Shown here: piece after piece, positions 46,490-48,741 of the stretch
Layout of the letters: each line of letters opens with the position of its first letter
Position numbering within the stretch: position 1 is the first letter of the stretch
Assembly (NCBI GenBank): GCA_905200545.1
Contig: CAJKKQ010000021.1
Coordinates: 1 to 48,741 of the forward strand
DNA from: an uncultured Oscillibacter sp.
GTDB taxonomy: Bacteria > Bacillota > Clostridia > Oscillospirales > Oscillospiraceae
Reading direction: 5' to 3'
DNA length: 48,741 nt
The notes under the pieces: generated by a model
Told to the model about the DNA's origin: nothing
Databases searched by the model: none
What the model saw: only the letters and a program-made list of their open reading frames with translations
Made by a program: the position numbers and the translations under genes

Positions 46490-48490
46490 ATGCAGGAACT
46501 GATTGTCAATATTTTATTAGTCCTTGTAGCCCTGTTGACTGTGATCCTTCTCCTGATTGGGCAAAATGACCGGAGCGGTATGACGAAAAAGCAGAAGATC
46601 ATGCTCTGGCGGATCCTGGCGGCTGTGGTGGTGCTGCTGGGACTTCAATGCGTAGGGGCTGAGGCGTTCAACCGGTTGGGAGCTGCCGGCCGCTGGGTGC
46701 GGTTGGCGGCCTATCTGGTGGATTATTACATCATCGGCCATGATATTTTGAGGAAAGCCTGGAAAGGGATTCGGAACGGTCAGGTATTTGATGAGAACTT
46801 TCTCATGGCAGTGGCGACTTTGGGTGCGCTGGCGCTGGCTGTCTACGAAAACGGAGATTACCTGGAAGCCATCGCCGTCATGCTGTTCTACCAGGTGGGG
46901 GAGTGGTTCCAAAGCTATGCTGTGGGCAAGAGCCGTCGGAACATCAGCGATCTGATGGACATCCGCCCGGACTATGCCAACATTGAGCGGGATGGAAAAT
47001 TGGAACAGGTGGATCCGGACGAGGTGGGGATTGGTACAGTCATTGTGGTTCAGCCGGGGGAGAAGGTTCCCATTGACGGAACGGTGACAGAGGGAACCTC
47101 CACGCTGAATACTGCTGCCCTTACCGGGGAGAGTCTGCCCCGCCAGGTTCGGGCAGGCGATGAGATCATCAGCGGCTGCATCAACATGACCGGCCTTCTG
47201 AAGATCCGGACCACCAAGGCCTTCGGGGAGTCTACCGTGTCCAAGATCCTGGATCTGGTGGAGAATGCATCCTCCCGCAAGTCCAAGTCGGAGGACTTTA
47301 TCTCCCGTTTTGCCAGGATCTATACCCCTGCGGTGTGCTATGGGGCCGTGGCACTGGCCATTCTTCCTCCGCTGGTTTTCATACTGGGTATGGGGCGGAG
47401 CCCGGACTGGGAGACTTGGATCTACCGGGCGCTCACCTTCCTGGTGGCAAGCTGTCCCTGTGCGCTGGTCATCAGCATCCCGCTGAGCTTCTTTGCGGGG
47501 ATCGGCGGAGCCAGCAAGTCTGGCGTACTGGTCAAGGGCTCCAATTACCTGGAGATCCTGTCTCAAACGAAAATCGTGGTGTTTGACAAGACCGGAACCC
47601 TGACTCAGGGCGTTTTTGAAGTCAACGGCATCCACCACAGTAAGCTGGAGGACGCGAAGCTGGTGGAGTATGCGGCACTGGCTGAGAGTGCGTCCTCCCA
47701 TCCCATCAGCAAGAGCCTCCAGAAAGCCTATGGGAAGCCCATTGACCGCAGCCGCGTAGGGGAGGTTCAGGAACTCAGCGGCAATGGGGTCATCGCCCAG
47801 GTGGACGGACATCAGGTGGCGGCGGGAAACGGCAAGCTTATGAAACATCTTGGCGTACCCTACATCGACTGCCGCAGCGTGGGCACCATCATTCACATGG
47901 CCATTGACGGCAAGTACATGGGCCACATCGTGATCTCGGACGTGGTGAAGCCTCATGCCAAACAAGCCGTCCGGGAGCTGAAATCTGCCGGCATACAAAA
48001 GACGGTGATGCTCACGGGAGACGCCAAAAAAGTGGCCGATCAGGTGGCCGGAGAACTGGGTATCGACCAAGTGTACAGTGAGCTGCTTCCGGCGGACAAG
48101 GTAGAGAAGGTGGAAGAGCTTCTGACGGGGAAACCGGAGAAGACGAAGCTGGCCTTTGTGGGCGACGGCATCAACGATGCGCCGGTGCTGGGCCGGGCAG
48201 ACATCGGCATCGCCATGGGGGCCATGGGCTCCGACGCCGCCATTGAGGCAGCCGATGTGGTGCTGATGGACGATGACCCCCTGCAGATTTCCAAAGCCAT
48301 CAAAATTTCCCGTAAGTGTCTGGGGATCGTCTACCAGAACATTGTGCTGGCCATTGGTGTGAAACTGGTTTGCCTGGTCATGGTAGCCTTGGGCCTTGCC
48401 AATATGTGGCTGGCTGTTTTTGCGGATGTGGGCGTCATGATCCTGGCCGTGCTGAACGCCATCCGGGCGCTGTTTGTAAAAAACCTGTAA
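46490..48490 (+). CDS. Zn/Cd/Pb-type heavy-metal P-type ATPase (CadA/ZntA)
   Basis: 666 residues. The CPC metal site is in SCPCALVIS (about 321-324), the phosphorylated Asp in DKTGTLTQG (about 366), the TGE loop in ALTGESLPR, and the hinge GDGINDAPVL. Helix 8 reads GVKLVCLVMVALGLANMWLAVFADVG, with the Lys and Asp typical of Zn/Cd/Pb (P1B-2) pumps. The usual N-terminal HMA domain is absent; the separate protein upstream supplies it. ATG 46490 is preferred over GTG 46481, though the ribosome site is weak. Confidence 0.94.
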   Translation: MQELIVNILLVLVALLTVILLLIGQNDRSGMTKKQKIMLWRILAAVVVLLGLQCVGAEAFNRLGAAGRWVRLAAYLVDYYIIGHDILRKAWKGIRNGQVFDENFLMAVATLGALALAVYENGDYLEAIAVMLFYQVGEWFQSYAVGKSRRNISDLMDIRPDYANIERDGKLEQVDPDEVGIGTVIVVQPGEKVPIDGTVTEGTSTLNTAALTGESLPRQVRAGDEIISGCINMTGLLKIRTTKAFGESTVSKILDLVENASSRKSKSEDFISRFARIYTPAVCYGAVALAILPPLVFILGMGRSPDWETWIYRALTFLVASCPCALVISIPLSFFAGIGGASKSGVLVKGSNYLEILSQTKIVVFDKTGTLTQGVFEVNGIHHSKLEDAKLVEYAALAESASSHPISKSLQKAYGKPIDRSRVGEVQELSGNGVIAQVDGHQVAAGNGKLMKHLGVPYIDCRSVGTIIHMAIDGKYMGHIVISDVVKPHAKQAVRELKSAGIQKTVMLTGDAKKVADQVAGELGIDQVYSELLPADKVEKVEELLTGKPEKTKLAFVGDGINDAPVLGRADIGIAMGAMGSDAAIEAADVVLMDDDPLQISKAIKISRKCLGIVYQNIVLAIGVKLVCLVMVALGLANMWLAVFADVGVMILAVLNAIRALFVKNL

Positions 48491-48591
48491 GCGGGCGAGG
48501 TACAGCGCCGGCGCCTATATGTTCCTGCACATCATGGGCTTTGGGGATGAATTGGGCGGTATTTCGAAAGACAGCAGACAAGGGCATAAGG

Positions 48592-48634
48592 AACGCCCCG
48601 CCTGTCAGGTAATCCTGACAGGCGGGGCGTTTTC
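48592..48634. terminator. Terminator between the ATPase and the right-edge gene
   Basis: 18-bp perfect stem (48592-48609 with 48614-48631), loop TAAT, T-rich on the plus strand. Confidence 0.85.
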
Positions 48635-48640
48635 TCGCTA

Positions 48641-48741
48641 TCAATAGCACTTTCTGTAAATGGCCTCTTCGCTCTCCAGATCGAAAGGATAGTAGGCGTT
48701 GGTCATCAGGCGCTGCTGGTTGGCCTCCACGGACAGGGGGA
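48641..48741 (-). CDS. C-terminal end of an unidentified protein (partial)
   Basis: The minus-strand frame enters from the right edge and ends at TGA (48641-48643). The last 32 residues end in LESEEAIYRKCY. The composition is natural and a terminator follows, so it is a real gene end. The ending is reminiscent of iron-containing alcohol dehydrogenases, but this is too little to name it. Confidence 0.5.
   Translation of the reverse strand, partial: PLSVEANQQRLMTNAYYPFDLESEEAIYRKCY

Noticed and set aside
46517..48070. 517-residue minus-strand frame opposite the metal ATPase
   Set aside because: Shadow frame of a conserved P-type ATPase.
1..48741. CRISPR array or Cas genes
   Set aside because: No regularly spaced short repeats and no Cas motifs were seen anywhere.

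Overview
The window looks like chromosome of a gut Clostridia bacterium, most likely Oscillospirales (Flavonifractor, Pseudoflavonifractor or Intestinimonas-like). The reasons are high GC with strong GGAGG ribosome-binding sites, rex, S-layer-homology protein, biotin-dependent Na+-pump decarboxylase genes, and DUF6076/DUF6809-type genes typical of Firmicute mobile elements. The taxon is an inference from gene content; no rRNA is present.

Layout. 1-1.7 kb: Na+-translocating decarboxylase operon (gamma, biotin carrier, beta; minus strand, beta runs off the left edge). 1.9-3.2 kb: sfsA and mntP. 3.3-5.3 kb: a tiny Cys-rich protein, an SLH-domain protein and rex with two Rex-like operators. 5.4-21.75 kb: a composite integrative mobilizable element in tRNA-Arg(CCG), bounded by a 48-bp repeat of the tRNA 3' part (5675-5722 and 21705-21752). 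The element holds a class III Fic protein, an integrase remnant, a GntR/dehydratase/GntP sugar-acid cassette, an intact IS5-family copy (CTAG target duplication), two tyrosine integrases, a relaxase with a nested mobB-like gene, mobC, a candidate oriT, a RepA-like ATPase with a possible antisense RNA, DUF6076 and DUF6809-like genes, and an MntA-HepT toxin-antitoxin pair next to the right attachment site.

21.8-48.7 kb returns to chromosomal genes: a glutamine-amidotransferase hydrolase; asnB; a complete branched-chain amino-acid ABC operon (livK-H-M-G-F) ending in a cytidylate-kinase-like gene; a MarR/MATE operon in which MATE is fused to another cytidylate-kinase-like domain; a LacI-controlled divergent inositol-dehydrogenase/isomerase pair with three copies of one operator; an IS200-type remnant; ArsR/AraC, CGGC and Rrf2 genes; patatin and 3-methyladenine glycosylase; two HxlR-controlled redox clusters (flavin reductase plus two radical-SAM proteins, and two NADPH:FMN-type reductases); and a metal-export pair of a stand-alone HMA chaperone and a CadA/ZntA ATPase without its own HMA domain. 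A partial gene enters at the right edge.

The most unusual points are the split host tRNA-Arg, the mobB-like gene nested in the relaxase gene, the possible counter-transcribed RNA over the repA leader, toxins at both ends of the element, and the transporter/cytidylate-kinase-like pairing that occurs twice within 8 kb.
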